Assembly: GCF_037392515.1 (NCBI RefSeq)
Contig: NC_090287.1
Coordinates: 13,009,001 to 13,073,000, forward strand
DNA: 64,000 bases
Origin: Haliotis asinina
Taxonomy: Eukaryota; Mollusca; Gastropoda; Lepetellida; Haliotidae
Reading direction: 5' to 3'
The notes under the pieces were generated by a model. It worked only from the letters and a program-made list of their open reading frames with translations. It did not search any database and was not told the origin of the DNA. Position 1 is the stretch's first letter. Each line of letters opens with the position of its first letter. A program made the position numbers and the translations under genes. Below, one piece after another: positions 11,225-22,724 of the stretch.

Positions 11225-12577
11225 ATGGCGTCACGTGGATGTCAGGCCCACTATAGACGTCCCACACCTCACATATGGACGTGGTGTCTTTGTTTGTTGA
11301 TGTATCGTGTGTTGACAACGGTGATAGGTAAGTCAGCTCTTGATTATCCGTGTTATTGTCACAATCACTGAGATACCAAACGAGGAAGAGAAAAGAACAT
11401 TATAAAGACTGAATTTAATTACGTCTATAAGACGGTTGCGGTAAGCAGTACAATAACCTACTGACAATACTACTGTTACTGCAGGTAGGCTACTACTTTG
11501 AGGAGGAATCATGATGGTATTTCACTTGAAACACGTCATTTCCATAGGGTGAAATGTCTTCTCAGTGCTGATAGACACAACGGTTCTCTTTATTGGCATT
11601 CCGCGAGATACACAATAATGGTGATTAATGGATGTTTCTTGTCAAGTAATATCTGTATAATATATGGCCTACAATGTCGTGTTAATTAGATCTTTAACTC
11701 CGACATGATCTCATAATGTGCCTCTAACTAATCACTCACGTACAATAAATACAAATTACTCTTAATCGGAAAATGGTTCATATTCATTTTCTTAACATGT
11801 TGAATCAATCTTAAAAACAACAAGTGGAATCACAACACTTTTGTCGTTCAGCATTACTATATTTCAAATGGTTATACCAGGTATTCCGCACACCGAAAAC
11901 ATCATCCAGACTACAAGGAGCAGCTGGTGGAATTCTGCACTAGGATGTGAGGGGTTAGGAGGAAAGCTCTACATACCACCTTCCTTTGAAAGTCATCAAG
12001 ATCTGGAGGCCATTTTGGATCCCGGGAAGACATATTGGATAGGCGCCATGGAGTACTCAACTTGGACTTGGACTTGTACCTATTAGCAATGTTTTAAGCT
12101 ATATTTATCAAATCAGGGAATTTCAATAAACTGTGATGTTATAGGTGGTTTTGTAATGCCTCAGAGACAAAAAGAGTTTAATAGATGGAATATGTAAGTC
12201 TACACATAAGAGGTGCTATTACTGAAGGAACAGGAGTCATTATAATATGTCTGGGTAATATTGGTATCTCCTTGCATATACCACATACAAACACTGTCAG
12301 CTGGCGAGCATCTTGTGTTGTGTTCTTGTGTACTTAATTATCAGTTTACTAATCACAAATTATTTTAAGCTAAAAGTAACACACATATACACACACACAC
12401 AAACACACACATACATACATACATACATACATACATACATACATACATACATACATACATACATACATACATACATACATACATACATACATACATACAT
12501 ACATACATACATACATACATACAGTATCGGTTTACTAATCACTAATTATTTTAAACTAAAGAGGTATATACACACAG

Positions 12578-12614
<37 letters not shown>

Positions 12615-12644
12615 TACACACACACACATATGTATGTGTGTGTA

Positions 12645-12675
<31 letters not shown>

Positions 12676-12711
12676 CTGTGTGTATATACCTCTTTAGTTT
12701 AAAATAATTAG

Positions 12712-12748
<37 letters not shown>

Positions 12749-12793
12749 ATGTGTATACACACACATACACACACATATATATGTGTGTGTGTA

Positions 12794-12826
<33 letters not shown>

Positions 12827-15800
12827 CTGTGTGTATATACCTCTTTAGTTTAAAATAATTAGTGATTAGTAAACCGATACTGTATGTATGTATGTATGTA
12901 TGTATGTATGTATGTATGTATGTATGTATGTATGTATGTATGTATGTATGTATGTATGTGTGATTCGAAGATGTGTTCGTGACACATTTGTCGCGCTGTG
13001 GCTGATTTAATGTATTGATTTGATAATTCAATGTGACAATGTCGACCTTATTTGTTAATCCTGGTTCCATGTTAATACTCCAAAATATATTATTTTCATC
13101 CAGTGACAAAACAGAGTTGCATCCTCCTAAGAAAATGCACAATAACTCACGTTATATGTTATTCTTTACGTGGTCTGATCTTCCAGCTGATAACTCCCCA
13201 CTGTATGAACATACGGGTTATATACAGTTCCCCCCAAGTGGAAAGCCGACAGAGATACAAGGAAACGCGGCCTTCCTGTGTCATCTACGTTGCGGCAAGA
13301 CATATACAAGAGTCGGTCTCAGCGTAAGCTGTTTTCTGAGTCTGTGAGTCAGTGAATGTATAATTGTTATCAATGATCACCTTGAAATTGCAGTATGTGT
13401 GCCCATCACCTCAATCCCATTACCGAATTATTGTTATTAATTTGAAATGAAGTATATTCATTTTAGTAGGATTTTTATGGGTTTTCTTTCAATTTTAAAA
13501 TGTTTGTGATGTTGTTCCAGGGAAAGTCCTGTTACTGCCTTGTTGATAAAGGATATCACACTAACATAGGCAAAACGGTTACGGAAGTCAGATGTCCCGG
13601 GAACTATGACGAATGGTGTGGAGATGGCAAGGGCGTGTCAGTGTATGAAATAGGTATCTATTTCACCATCAGGTCCAATGTCATAACATGGCTGGAATAC
13701 TGACGACGCGATTTTCACTTACTGAAACACCTCTATGACGTTAATCTAGTATTTTATCGATACATTGTTTTCAGGAACTGCACTTCTTGTGCACCTCGTA
13801 ATGCCCACTGAAACCTATCATTTCAGTTAATGTAAGCTGTGAACTGTTCTTCCTTTTGACCTAATATGTTTTTATTCGGGATAGAATTGGTCTTCAGCAA
13901 CCCGTGCTTGTCGTGCGAGGCGACTAACAGGACAGGGTGGTCGTCTTCGCTAACGTGGTTGACAAATTGCCTCGTATTTCAGTTGCGTAGATCGATGTTC
14001 ATTTTGTCAATCACTGGATTGTCTGGTCCAGACTCGAATAATTACAAACCGCGGCCTTTTAGTCGGAATATTGCTGAATGCGGCCTAAAACTAAATTCAC
14101 TCATTCATAATGTCAATCACTGGATTGTCTATTCCAGACTCGATTATTCCCAGACCACGATCATGTGACTTGAGTGCGGTAATACACAAAGAACAGTTTC
14201 ATATCCATATGCAGTTCATGGTTCTGTGCCAGACAGTTCTCAGAAGGCGTCCTGTATGTGGAACATGACTTAATTCATATGCCTAACACAATTCGGCCGT
14301 TGTTTTTCAGTTGACATTGACATCACCCAAGCACCCGACGGACAGTGTGTTTATGCAAAGAAAAACAAAAAAGGATCAAATCTGTACTCCTCGTCTTTCC
14401 ACAACGATGGTAACTGTAGCACCCAGAGATCACTCGCATATACACAAACAGGTAACCCCGTTTATCACTCTTTGCTCCATACATTTATAATTTTGTTTGT
14501 TTGGGTTTTTTCTTTGTCAACTTGTAAATTCATTGTGTTACGGTCAAACATTTGCCGTGTCAAGAAATAAGACATCCCCTCAGAACCAACAAAATATAAC
14601 ACTGAGAAGTCTGAAATTTTCAATAATTTGTATTAACAGAAAGCAAGATACAGAGATTCACAATAGAGGTTTCATATACAATATAAATGAGTCAAATCTA
14701 AAGTAATGTGTCATAAATATAATGTCAACTCATCGAAGTCTTGGTGTGAGAGTGAGGAACAGTTTTACTGAATGTAACACATGCGGTCAGGCAGCGGTTA
14801 TGTAGGTCAAGCGTTGACGGAGGCAGGTTGATATACTCCAGTTATCTCCGTGTGTCGTCAACACAACCAGCCTTTACAGACAAAGTCACCGAGTCTTGAA
14901 GTCTTGAATATTCGAGCACATACGACCATCGCCATCAAAGTAGAATTCTCCCGGAAGTAAACAAATAATCAAGGGGGGTAACTCTAGAGCTCTTCCTTAA
15001 AGCTCTGCTGCCAAAATACTAAAAGCACTGAACATTATGATACGAAAGTGACCCATAATAATTATCACTTAATCAATAATACAATTTACAGAAAGTACAC
15101 TCTCGTAACAACTGAAATTCAGGAATGGACTGAAACTCTCCTTTGAATAGTATTCTAGCACGTAATGAGAATATCTCGCTGCAACAGTTACAAAATTACG
15201 TTAGATGAGTAAGTTTACGTTTACGCCTCTCTCTGCTGTATAGCGGTGTAAATAATCGAGTCTCTACCAGACAATCCAGTGATCAGCATTATGAGCATAT
15301 GCCTACAACAAGCTGAAGAATTAGTTCGAGTGTGTCGCAAGTTCCATGTATTCTTACGGTTAAGAATTTGTCGTGACTAACGATGTAGGAAACCCCCTGT
15401 GAACCAGCGAAACAGAACAAAGACAAGTCTAAAAACATTCAAATTATGTATTATTATGCAACGAGAGCAAGGTATACAAAGTCACAATACCGATTCAATT
15501 ACAATACAAGTGAGACAAAATCCAAGGCAACGGGTCACAAAATATAATGTAGCAAACTCACCAAAGTATTTGTGAAACAGTTATGCCGAATGCAACACGG
15601 CGAGCGGTCTGAGGCGGTTTCAGGCGTTGGCGGATATTGATGATGATAACTCGAGTGAATGTGAGTCCCACCAACACGGCAACTAGCCTTTATATATATA
15701 TTCAGTCATTTCCCCAAAGATCGGGCACATACGACCATTTCCAGCACTAGTACCGTAGAAATCTCTAGCTGTCTGAAGGAAGTAACACATAGAAAACCAT

Positions 15801-18800
15801 ACTCTCCTACCCAGAGTTATACGCGGCGAGCCAGCATAGTATGCTATGCTAAGTCATCGCCGGGCTGGAGTGTGAGAAAACCAGATAATTTCAGGACAGC
15901 CTGCTACCAAAATCTCAAAAATGCTGACCATCTATTATACGAAATGTGATGCATCATAATCATTATTCAAAACACTAAACGTTGTGACCCAGTAATAATT
16001 ATTACTTAATAAATTACAAAAATATACAGAAAATACACACTCGTAACAGTATCACACACCCAGTTCTCATCCTGCTAGTTGAAATAGGAAGGAGGGGATA
16101 TCTAAGGCCACAACGAGTTCCATCTCTAATGAATTAGATGTTTTTGTTTAAGGTTTAATGCTGCACTCAGCAATAGCTAAATAACGACAGTATGTAAATA
16201 ATCGAATCGGGACCAGACCATCTAGTGAATGACATCATGATCTACGTATCTGGAATACGATAACGTGCATTGACCACGTCAGTTTACCTGACCATCCGAT
16301 TTCGTAAGTCACATCTTTCGCAAATCATAGGCTGTCGAAGACCAATTCCTGGAACTCCACTGGTAAATTACGTGCTCACCTAACCTTGTAAAACTGGCCT
16401 TAGCGGCTGTCATCATTGTTCACAGACGGAGTACCCAGTTCAGGTAGATGCCGAGGCAGCTCTTGTGTTGAGCATGGGTACAGAAGCTGGGACCAGTCCG
16501 AGGCTAGATATACACTGCTGAAAGTGTCTGACGCCAACCTCGACGACCTGACTGACGCCATGGCGTATTTCGCTTTCTCTCATAACTACTACACGTACTG
16601 GATTGGCCTGAGACGTCTGTACCGACGGGTGTGGATTAACGGTATGTTACTTGCTTGCTGGTTGTTTTTTTTTCGTAAGGCGGAACAGAGCATCTTTAGG
16701 TAATACACCTTTTAGTGAAATGGAAAGTTAACACATTCTGGTTCTTATGTCATTCTGCGTCTTAATATTTTAATGTACATTATTCAAAAAAAGAAACGCA
16801 AAATGAAATTCAAAACTGATACTTACAAGTTTGTACACATATGTAAACTCAAGCACTTTTTAGGGTAGCACATTGTTTCCGGAATATTTTAGAAGATCAT
16901 GCATGACCAAATGCAACCAAATGCAAAGATGATTTTGAACGGTTTTATTAATCAGGGTTGTCATGATGTGCGTGAATGTCATGCAGCACGAATATCAGGC
17001 ACAAACGATTGTTTCTCACGTGTATGATTACAGTATGTAACTATAAAGGACTCAAATGAATCTCACATCCACGATCTTTGCAAGTACTGTATACGAAAAT
17101 GGGACGTCTCAGCACTGCCGGTCGAAATCAGGCAATTGGACGATTGCAGGCTGGCGAATCAAAGAGTGAGGTGGCAATGATCTTCAACGTTCATCCAAGC
17201 AAAATAACTGCACCTCATACAGCCGCAGATCTGTACTTGTGCTTGTCCAAGACAATCTGACGGCCAATCGCTTCACTGACCAGATTCTCCGTCCGCACGT
17301 CCTTCACCTTGTTGACCATCAACGACAGCTCTTCCAACAGGACAACGCCCGGTCCCACACAAAGTACGTGCCACCGTGGACTACCTGGCCAATAAGAACA
17401 TCAATACCCTCTCCTGACCCTCCAGATCCCCGGATCTAAACCCAATCGAACACCTTTGGGGTCAGATAGATAGACGGGTACGTCGATGTCGTAATCCATC
17501 ACAGAATCTTCAACAGTTGCTCCACATGCTGCTGGAGGAATGGAGAGAAGGATTCCACATCAAAACATCCAACGACTGATTCGATCTGTACCCAGGAGGT
17601 GTCGGGACAGCGGCAGCAGCTGGAGGTTTGTCATACGAGGAACTGACTTCAACACCACCTGGTGGAGAGCAGTAATAACTGTTATTCTCATGAAGTATGG
17701 ACAAGTTTACAATGCATTGCTCCACAAAATTTCATTCATGTATCTTTGCTTTCCGCTGATTTACACGTCCTTGAATAACACCAAATTGTCATTGAGATTT
17801 GGGTTTTGCGTTTCCTTTTTGAAGAGTGTATATTAACGCCATTAAATTTGTCATTGAGTGATGATCCCAGTCAGAACTATCGTTGTGACTGTTATCTTGT
17901 GAATGAATTGTTTTACTATGATGTAAGAGTGCTTCATATAAATATGTTATAATGTACGTAAGGTTGAATTAAGAACTTAGTTCATGTGTTGAGACATAAT
18001 ATATTAATGTGTGTTAGGTGTTTTCAACTTGCTGGAGTCCTGAAAGGACTACGGTCAGTGGCCAGGGATCTTTAACTAAGTCCGAACGTAGTTCGAGAGT
18101 TCAGCTTCACCCACCGAAGGAAGTACATCCTCCGCGTTGTATTTCAAACCGTAGGATAACCCCAGGCTTGTCGTAAGAGGCGACGAACGGGATCAAGGGT
18201 GGTCAGGCTCGCTGACTTGTTCGACACATCATCGTAACCCAGCTGTTTAGACTGATGCTCATGATGCTGGCCAGTAGATTGTCTGGGATTTACAGACAAT
18301 ACATTAGTATGTATTACTTACAGACCGTCCCCATATTGCTGGAACACTGCTAAGTGCGGCGTTAAATAACAAAAAAAACCCAACCAAACAAACCTAGCCA
18401 TGCTGATATGACATCGTTCTCGTGACTTTCTGGATCATTACGTATGCATATTACAGTGCTAATCTACCACTATTTACAACGGGTGTTTTCTGCCATCTAG
18501 GTAGTGACGTCAACCTGGGTAATGGCGTCCACAATGACCAGCACTGTCTGTCTATACACAAGTCCCTCTACAACCACACACATCTGTCCTGGAATCCCTG
18601 TGATCATTTGCAGATGTCAGTGTGTCAAGTCGGTATGTGTTATCTCACAGGGGCTTGTATTGCTGAAAATAAAACATCCTGATGTATATGGATATCAGTG
18701 TAGGCTTGTTGGACCCAGGATGTTTTATTTTCAGCAATACAGGCCCCTGTGATTTAGCAGTCATCGAAGAAGTGATGTTGAGCCTTCGTATATATTACCC

Positions 18801-21800
18801 GTGGGGTCCAGAGCCCGTTCCTCAATACGACCTTAGCACTAAGCTGATCGTAACTTCCATACTTTGACATAGCTTTTGGGCCTGACGTAGCTACCCGTGA
18901 AGGTCCCGGGGTAGATTAGGCCTTCAGCAACCTATGCTTGCCATAAAGGGCGACAATGCTTGTCGAAAGAGGCGACTAACGGGATCGGGTGGTCAGGCTC
19001 GCTGACGTGGTTGACACATCGGTTCCCAGTTTGGCAGATCGATGCTCATGTTGTCACTGGATTGTCTGGTCCAGACTCGATTATTTACAGATTATTTACT
19101 CATCACTCACCCCTGACGTAGCGCTACGGTCGCTTTTAGGAACGGAAACCAGGGGAACCCACGTACCAACCAGTTTCCATAATGTGTATTCAGTGCTGTC
19201 AATATCGTGTGGTTGTGTGTGGTTATAATCTTGTATAAGATGACTATCCTAAACATTGTAAAAAATGAAAATATCACCCTTCTATTTATGTTGTATATTT
19301 ATTTCATCGTTACAAGCCACGTCCTGTTGTTGCAGGAACGGTTCTATTTTAATTGACTGTGGCAGTAACATCAGCTCTGTTCGTTTCTGTTCTATTTTAG
19401 GCCCTTTTCTGTTTTCATTTCATAGCTGTCACTATTTACCTTCAGCGAGAACACTTAGTTCTTCTACAATCAGCGACTACAGCACCATGACATCTACGCC
19501 GACATCCTCACCAACATGTACCCCTGTAGCAGAGACGGGGACCTCACCGGGGACAGATTCGCCCTCTACGACTCACGTCAAGTTCACAACAAGCAGCTCT
19601 GCAATTGTCCAGCTCAATACGGGTATCATTTCTTACATGGTTGTATACTAGCACTAATAACCAAAGAGTAACTTCTAGTTCAAAAGACTCAAAAGATATA
19701 CACATAAAGAAAATGTATTGAAATGATCAAAATCTCAGCGAAATGTAGTGGAAGCTATCTAAGCTGGCACTCATTGGGACTGAAGAAATAATCCGGTTTA
19801 TGCGATGTGCTGGATTGTAGAGCTGATGCTAAATGTCCAAGCCACGGATGGGATGATGTTTTATGCCAGTGTTGACAACTTGCCGGATTGGACAGATGCC
19901 GGTTATGAAGGCTTCCAGTGTACATGTTATTTGCACGACAGTTGCCAATCAAGGTTGAGCAGCAAAACAAACTGTCAGTGTAATGGATGAAATTCAATGT
20001 AAGGGCACACACACCTCCGCAATTGTTCACATGTTCAAAGACAAGTCACAATTTATTTAAACGCACAAAGACCCTCCAGGGGTATAGAAAAAGTGTTTCG
20101 TCGGACCACTTTACGTCCGATGCCATTCTTCTTGGAGGGCTTGGGTCATCAGTTGTTCTTTGAGTTGAGTATCTGTGGAACAAGACGGCCCGTGATATCC
20201 GTGAGATGTTCTTCCAGGAACACGTCTGGTGAGCGTGACTGTCATGGCAATACGTTGACATTGACTGCAAGGACACGCCTATTAACGCTCAGTTGTCACA
20301 AATATGTTAACGATGCCACTGGTGTTTCTTTTACCCACGAATTCCTCCCCAACCTCGAGGAACACCCCCTGAACTGAAGGGCATAAACGCAACATGCCGC
20401 CTGTCGATCTCCCCTTTGCCGGTCAACACGTCGTCTTCCATCTGTTCGGAACAGACAGTACTGGCTTGCATCAGTGCAGACGACAGTTTGGGCCCATTTC
20501 AATCCCAGACGACGTTGTGTCATCATCAACTCTCTGCTGTGTCTGTGATCATTACGTCTTTGAGACCTGCCTCCCCTGGGCACTTAGGCTTACCAAATGC
20601 CCAAAGACATCGTCACTGATGAAGTCATTCTGAAGATGCCAGTCTTCGTTTAGCGTAGTTACGCTGGATCAGCCTGTTCTAATCGGACGTCTGCCCAAAG
20701 GCCCTAGAAATGTGTCCACTGGTCCTTAATATGCCTAAAGTTTCGTTTGGCCGTCAGTTAGTTAAATCTTGAGGAAAGTATATCAAAACAGAAAGCCACT
20801 GTCACCTAATGTTCAATGTTCACCTAATGAGAACAGAATAAGTGAAATGGTAAACTTGTTGCTATTAGCATCTCTATGACATATTGGCATGAGACATTGA
20901 CGCAGCAAACAGGCATCCTCTCTTTTTCCTAAGACCTACTTGGACCAGAAGTAAGATCTATTTGCTCCCAACAGATTAATCGAACCTTCATACACTAAGT
21001 AGGCCTAGTGCAAATGTTTATATTAACCGTGCAACAACATATATTCACTATCTAGATAGTTTGTTGACATAACGAGATCATCTGCTTAAAGATGAAACAT
21101 CAAGAAACCAATTTACGCAGGTATCCTCCACATGCATGACTGTCAGTTGTCTCCCCTTCTCCTGAAACAGCGACATAAGACTCGTACCTACACATTCTTT
21201 GATCAACATTCAAAGCCACTGTATAGTTTTCATAAGATTTTTGAAAGACAGAACATTTCCAAATTTGATGCACCTGTTACCAAAATGGCGTCTGTTGCGC
21301 TTCACTGCTTTGGTTTGTACCAGTCTTTTACAACTAACTTTGAAAGTATTTGTGGTATGTTTCCATTAATGAGTACAAAATGCTGATCAGCAATGTATAT
21401 AGAATAATAAATATAACAGTTCATGCCACAATACCCATGGCTTCACTCACTCTATGTTACATCTTCTGTGCATTGTGTTACAGGCATTCGCATAGGTATC
21501 TCAGTGGTCTGTGTGGCCATACTCGCAGTGACGGTCGCTGTTTTTATGACCATCAAAAGGTAGGTGGGACGACACACGAATACTACATATTTCCTGTATA
21601 CCATGTAGTTTGCTGCTCCAGCGAACTCGATTATATATCTCATGAAATGGAGACTGTTAATAAGAAATCTTCAAGAGAAGGCATGCTTGACATGAAACGG
21701 TATCCGGGAGATTCGGGTTAGAACTGGTTTTTCAGTAACCCATGCTTGTCGTAAGAGGCCACTGACGGGACAGGACGCACCTGGTTGACATATTGTTGTT

Positions 21801-22724
21801 GATCACTGGATTGTCTGATCCAGACTTGATTATTTACCGTCGCCCTATAGCTTGAGCATTGCTGAATGTGACATTGAACGACAAACCAACCAACCAGTGA
21901 CATGGAATTGTTACAAAATGAGAGCTTTTTCTGCCTTTATGTTCTGTGTTGTACATTTCTCCAATATATTAACTGACTTAATACTGCCTTCCAGACGCAA
22001 GCTGCTCTTCTTTGGTAAAAAACCAAAGATTTACAGTGACGTCAGCGCCAGGTTTGAAAACAGTGCGTATACGACATCTTCAGAGGAGCACATCTACGAC
22101 ACCGTGACGGAATACCCAGAGAGACACAGTCAACCACCCATCCCCGTCGCCACCGTCAGACCCATGTCAAACGTCTATGTGAACGTCCCTAAGTCCAAAG
22201 AAGAAGGGTATGATGTCCTTTCCCAGTGTAGCTCGTTCTTTCCTCCTTCCGTAAAACCGTATGATCGTGTAGTAATGGGCGGTGATGGCACAGTATCTCA
22301 CGGTGGTTACGATCGAGCGAGAATCTCAAACGGACGGCCTAAATTCAATAGCAGTTTGGGTCTGGATGATAATGGGTGTCCGGATCAAAATGAAAAGATC
22401 AATCATGAAGACGACCCTAGACAAGTGGAGAATGGTCATTCTGCGAAACCAGCCAGAGCAGACGACAAAAATCCCACAATCCCGGGTTCACAAATGACGT
22501 ATGGCCAACATCAGAACAGAAGAGTTGCTGATCCTGTGTATGTAAACGTCTCCCCACGTCAGCAGAACTTCAGCAACGACGGCTATGTCAACATGGAAAA
22601 CGTCTGTAGAAACGCGATACCCTCGCATAATCGATGTTACTCTAACAATGGACAGGTGGTGGGAACAGAAATCGCCATTGAAAAAGATGGACGTCAGCGT
22701 CCACGAGAAGCGACAGACGCATGA
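11225..22724 (+). CDS. Single-pass receptor with C-type lectin-like and WSC domains, stalk and tyrosine-rich tail
   Basis: Exon model: 11225-11327, 11881-12075, 13187-13323, 13521-13653, 14311-14451, 16426-16641, 18501-18632, 19446-19622, 21484-21559, 21995-22724. All junctions have GT/AG and agree in phase (mostly phase 1), giving 679 residues. Order: signal peptide 1-34; first half of a C-type lectin-like domain (CTLD) 35-99 with YWIG; WSC domain 100-189 with CHLRC, CYC and late Cys pairs; a CTLD second-half-like exon 190-236; a second CTLD 237-352, again with YWIG and ending SVCQ; Ser/Thr/Pro-rich stalk 353-411; membrane helix about 412-434; cytoplasmic tail 437-679. The tail has two YVNV, one YVNM, YSDV, YDTV and YDVL. 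YxN tyrosines are known GRB2 SH2 sites and YxxM is a PI3-kinase site, so signalling after ligand binding is inferred. WSC and CTLD domains usually bind glycans. The WSC exons may be alternative, since skipping keeps the frame (589 residues). Confidence 0.8.
12370..12960. repeat. Giant microsatellite palindrome in a receptor intron
   Basis: A CATA array (about 12408-12522) is followed by a unique spacer (CAGTATCGGTTTACTAATCA then TTTAAACTAAAGAGGTATAT), then TA and CA/TG blocks, and finally the reverse complement of the spacer (about 12830-12895) and a TATG array to about 12959. An extra inverted spacer copy lies at about 12661-12715, and a diverged direct copy at about 12340-12375. The whole could fold into a hairpin of several hundred bases. 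Open frames here are repeat translations only. Confidence 0.92.
13885..14165 (-). repeat. SINE (family A), two overlapping ends
   Basis: Reads in reverse: CCCGTGCTTGTCGTGCGAGG, GATCGATGTTCATTTTGTCA, GGATTGTCTGGTCCAGACTC, AATATTGCTGAATGCGGCC, AACTAAATTCACTCATTC. A second partial copy of the TGGATTGTCT block follows at about 14115-14165, so the element is tandemly repeated at its end. It lies inside a receptor intron. Confidence 0.8.
14536..15111. mobile_element. Putative solo LTR (fossil), retroelement family not assigned
   Basis: Begins TGTTACG and ends CGTAACA, so it has the TG...CA form and short inverted ends of an LTR. A diverged relative lies at about 15383-16046 in the same orientation. 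No internal coding region sits between them (only a SINE and unique DNA), so each looks like an old solo LTR and not the two ends of one provirus. No target-site duplication was clear. Age: old, judged by the divergence between the two. Confidence 0.45.
15205..15340 (+). repeat. SINE fragment (family A)
   Basis: AGTAAGTTTACGTTTACGCC head, GTAAATAATCGAGTCT, CCAGACAATCCAGTGATCAG and a GAGCATATGCCTAC block. Right part is degenerate. It lies between the two putative solo LTRs. Confidence 0.7.
15383..16046. mobile_element. Putative solo LTR (fossil), second copy
   Basis: Aligns by eye along most of its length with 14536-15111 (shared blocks such as GCACATACGACCAT, ACAGTTATGCCGAATG-like and a final CACTCGTAACA). 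It is diverged from the first copy and carries extra sequence including TATATATAT. Old; no coding part present. Confidence 0.4.
16145..16395 (+). repeat. SINE (family A), degenerate
   Basis: AGGTTTAATGCTGCACTCAG, GTAAATAATCGAATCGGGAC, CCAGACCATCTAGTGAATGA and CCATCCGATTTCGTAAG in the usual family order, with many changes. It ends shortly before the receptor exon at 16426. Confidence 0.65.
16778..17828 (+). mobile_element. Tc1/mariner DNA transposon with internal deletion
   Basis: Flanked by TA on both sides (16776-16777 and 17829-17830) with inverted ends that share TTCAAAAA, GAAACGCAAAA. Inside, a transposase start (MGRLSTAGRNQAIGRLQAGE, helix-turn-helix type) at 17100-17205 is joined by a deletion to the catalytic end, with FQQDNARSHT, SPDLNPIEHLWGQ and a final EEWREGFH-like part. 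The first catalytic Asp region and much of the middle are missing, and frames change, so it makes no transposase. It sits in the receptor intron between the two halves of the second lectin domain. Confidence 0.88.
18150..18375 (-). repeat. SINE (family A), reverse
   Basis: CCCCAGGCTTGTCGTAAGAG, CGACGAACGGGATC, GTGGTCAGGCTCGCTGAC, AGACTGATGCTCATGATG, AGATTGTCTGG and GCTAAGTGCGGCGTTAAAT in reverse family order. Nearly complete. Confidence 0.85.
18915..19105 (-). repeat. SINE (family A), reverse
   Basis: AACCTATGCTTGCCATAAAG, GGCGACTAACGGGATCGGG, TGGTCAGGCTCGCTGACGTG, GCAGATCGATGCTCATGTTG and TGGATTGTCTGGTCCAGACT. A short internal repeat of the CTTGTCG block is present at the left. The head is cut off at the right. 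Confidence 0.85.
20046..20640 (-). mobile_element. Degenerate Tc1-like transposase remnant
   Basis: Minus-strand translation of about 20300-20510 gives WAQTVVCTDASQYCLFRTDG followed by RRRVDRQRGDRQA, which matches the Tc1-like pattern W..V.FTDESRF.L...DGR.RV.RR.GER around the second catalytic Asp. The region 20046-20276 may hold the diverged C-terminal part. Ends were not recognised, and the coding frame is broken. It lies in the receptor intron between stalk and membrane exons. Confidence 0.7.
21722..21882 (-). repeat. SINE (family A), reverse
   Basis: AACCCATGCTTGTCGTAAGA, ACTGACGGGACAGG, TTGATCACTGGATTGTCTGA, TCCAGACTTGATTATTTACC and GCATTGCTGAATGTGACATT. It begins about 160 bases after the membrane-segment exon of the receptor gene. 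Confidence 0.85.

Noticed and set aside
12313-13142. Open frames rich in HTYI or YVCM repeats
   Set aside because: Translation of the CATA/TATG and CA/TG microsatellites.
13104-13186. Extending the WSC exon upstream to the acceptor at 13103
   Set aside because: That start is in phase 2 and cannot follow the lectin exon ending at 12075 in phase 1. The acceptor at 13186 (CTTCCAG) gives the right phase.
19821-19990. Possible extra receptor exon (Cys-rich CTCYLHDSC)
   Set aside because: It has an in-phase acceptor, but no donor before the stop codon ends in the phase needed for the membrane exon. The stalk exon joins the membrane exon directly in phase.
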